Origin: Muriicola marianensis | Lineage (GTDB): Bacteria; Bacteroidota; Bacteroidia; Flavobacteriales; Flavobacteriaceae | Assembly: GCF_014638095.1 (NCBI RefSeq) | Contig: NZ_BMFH01000001.1 | Location: 1,559,227 to 1,623,226, forward strand | Reading direction: 5' to 3' | Length of the DNA stretch: 64,000 bases | Shown here: positions 62,954-64,000 of the stretch, piece after piece | Position numbering within the stretch: the first letter of the stretch is position 1 | How the letters are laid out: every line of letters starts with the position of its first letter | Notes under the pieces: generated by a model | The model's database searches: none | What the model was told of the DNA's origin: nothing | What the model saw: the letters and a program-made list of their open reading frames with translations, nothing else | Position numbers and translations under genes: made by a program

Positions 62954-64000
62954 ATGCAAAGGCGAAAATTCATTAAAAATGTTACGGCTTCAACCGCTGT
63001 ATTCTCAATAGTTCCCAGCTTTGTACTGGGCAAAGGACATGTACCCCCCAGTGATACACTCTATGTAGGCGCCTTTGGGGTCGGTGGAAGAGGGTTGGGG
63101 GTGATCCGGGGACTGCAGGAAACCGGAAAGGTGAAGTTCGTATCCTTTTGCGACGTGGACGAAAGGCGTGCTGCTCAGACCTATGAACTTTTTCCCGATG
63201 TGAAGCGGTATAAGGATTTCCGCAAGGTCTATGACAAGCAGTTAAAAGATATGGACGCGGTGATGGTGGCTACTCCGGACCATACGCATGCCACTATCGC
63301 CCTGCCTTTTATGAGGGCAAAGAAACACGCCTACGTGGAGAAACCCCTGACCCACAATATTGCTGAAGCGAGACTTATGACCAAGGTTGCCCGGGAGAAC
63401 GGGATCGTTACCCAAATGGGCAATCAGGGAGCCTCCAGTGATGGTAGCCGACTGGCCAAGGAATGGATAAATTCCGGGGTGATTGGAACTGTGGAAAAGG
63501 TCGACTGCTGGACCAACCGCCCGGTTTGGCCGCAAGGAGTACCCCTGCCAGAAGGAAAGGATGAGATCCCTGAGGGGCTCGACTGGGACCTTTGGCTGGG
63601 ACCGGCTGCAGAAAGAGACTACAACAATGCTTATTTGCCCTTCAAGTGGAGGGGCTGGTGGGACTTCGGCACAGGAGCCCTGGGGGATATGGGTTGCCAT
63701 ATCATGGAAACCCCATTTGGAGTACTTGACCTGGGTTATCCCACTGAGGCCGAAGCCAGTTGTACCACCAATTGGGTCGGCGACTTCGTAGAGGCCGATT
63801 ACAGTGCCTCCTGTCCCGCTTCCTCTATAGTCCGACTTAAATTCAATACGGAAAAACACGGTAACATCGACCTCAACTGGTACGATGGCGGGATCATGCC
63901 GGATCTCCCTGACGAATTGAAGGATGGAGAAACCATCGGGGATAATGGCGGAGGTTCCATTTTCTACGGCACCAAAGGGATCCTGGTATGCGATACGTAC
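62954..64000 (+). CDS. Tat-exported Gfo/Idh/MocA oxidoreductase, right end cut off
   Basis: ATG 62954 opens a frame that runs to the window end (349 codons, no stop). The twin-arginine signal MQRRKFIKN is followed by the Rossmann motif GAFGVGGRGLG, VEKPLTHNIAEA (Glu-Lys-Pro) and GALGDMGCHIMETP with Asp and His. Families with this signal bind NAD(P) before export and work as periplasmic glycoside dehydrogenases or sugar oxidoreductases. It could act with the 40-51 kb sugar cluster, but distance leaves that open. The 103-bp gap upstream has no clear consensus promoter. Confidence 0.85.
   Translation, partial: MQRRKFIKNVTASTAVFSIVPSFVLGKGHVPPSDTLYVGAFGVGGRGLGVIRGLQETGKVKFVSFCDVDERRAAQTYELFPDVKRYKDFRKVYDKQLKDMDAVMVATPDHTHATIALPFMRAKKHAYVEKPLTHNIAEARLMTKVARENGIVTQMGNQGASSDGSRLAKEWINSGVIGTVEKVDCWTNRPVWPQGVPLPEGKDEIPEGLDWDLWLGPAAERDYNNAYLPFKWRGWWDFGTGALGDMGCHIMETPFGVLDLGYPTEAEASCTTNWVGDFVEADYSASCPASSIVRLKFNTEKHGNIDLNWYDGGIMPDLPDELKDGETIGDNGGGSIFYGTKGILVCDTY

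Noticed and set aside
1-64000. tRNA, rRNA, CRISPR array, IS element or prophage
   Set aside because: I found no cloverleaf arm sequences, regular spacer repeats, transposase motifs or phage genes on either strand.

Overview
The window reads as chromosome from a marine-type flavobacterium (Bacteroidota, Flavobacteriaceae). Lineage markers seen are a SusC/SusD pair, several TonB-dependent receptors with N-terminal carboxypeptidase-regulatory-like domains, DUF3109, DUF3078 and DUF1080 proteins, an MEP and carotenoid route, a bacilliredoxin, and promoters of the Bacteroidota type (TTG, a 17-23 nt spacer, then TAnnTTTG). Genes are dense and base composition is even. I see no rRNA, tRNA, CRISPR array, prophage or insertion sequence.

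Layout. 1-5.4 kb is metal homeostasis: the tail of a CzcC/CzcA-type efflux gene, a CzcB-like adaptor, a ZIP transporter with a DtxR/MntR-type repressor, and a divergent TonB receptor whose plug carries a CxxC motif. Two tandem palindromes lie between repressor and receptor. 5.5-7.6 kb holds lycopene cyclase and a polyprenyl diphosphate synthase. 7.8-14.5 kb is a TetR-TolC-adaptor-RND efflux operon with a probable operator. 14.5-18.75 kb is an orphan SusC/SusD pair. 18.9-27.9 kb is housekeeping: aspS, a CLC protein lacking its gating glutamate, a cold-shock protein, tadA, dxs, a DUF3078 protein and a dGTPase.

28-37.5 kb looks like a phosphate-acquisition region: a TonB receptor, a beta-helix lipoprotein, an orphan receptor N-terminal domain protein, a MORN-type protein, a Pit transporter with a PhoU-like tail, and a Na/Pi cotransporter with PhoU-like domains. 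Three upstream regions here carry arrays of a TTTAC/CTAAC-type pentamer repeated every 11 nt, which I interpret as Pho boxes. This is the most interesting regulatory signal in the window.

37.7-40.3 kb contains a PepSY-like secreted protein and the nadD-gmk-yicC cluster. 40.4-51.1 kb is a sugar-oxidation locus: two DUF1080 lipoproteins, three TIM-barrel isomerase/lyase-type proteins, a Gfo/Idh/MocA oxidoreductase, a NupG-type MFS carrier, a DinB-like protein, and a GMC oxidoreductase with a Tat-exported gluconate-2-dehydrogenase subunit-3-like partner. The combination fits a periplasmic 3-keto-glycoside pathway (oxidise, eliminate, hydrate, import, reduce). A second Tat-exported Gfo/Idh/MocA protein at the right edge may belong to the same metabolism. 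A long palindrome and an AT-rich inverted repeat sit in the divergent promoter region of this locus.

51.2-64 kb is mostly core: nrdB and nrdA, small membrane proteins, DUF3109, MarC, an S41 protease, dCMP deaminase, HupE/UreJ, a TerB-DnaJ protein, bacilliredoxin, a PlsC acyltransferase and an HD-domain hydrolase. Function calls rest on motifs and remembered family features only, because no database search was possible.
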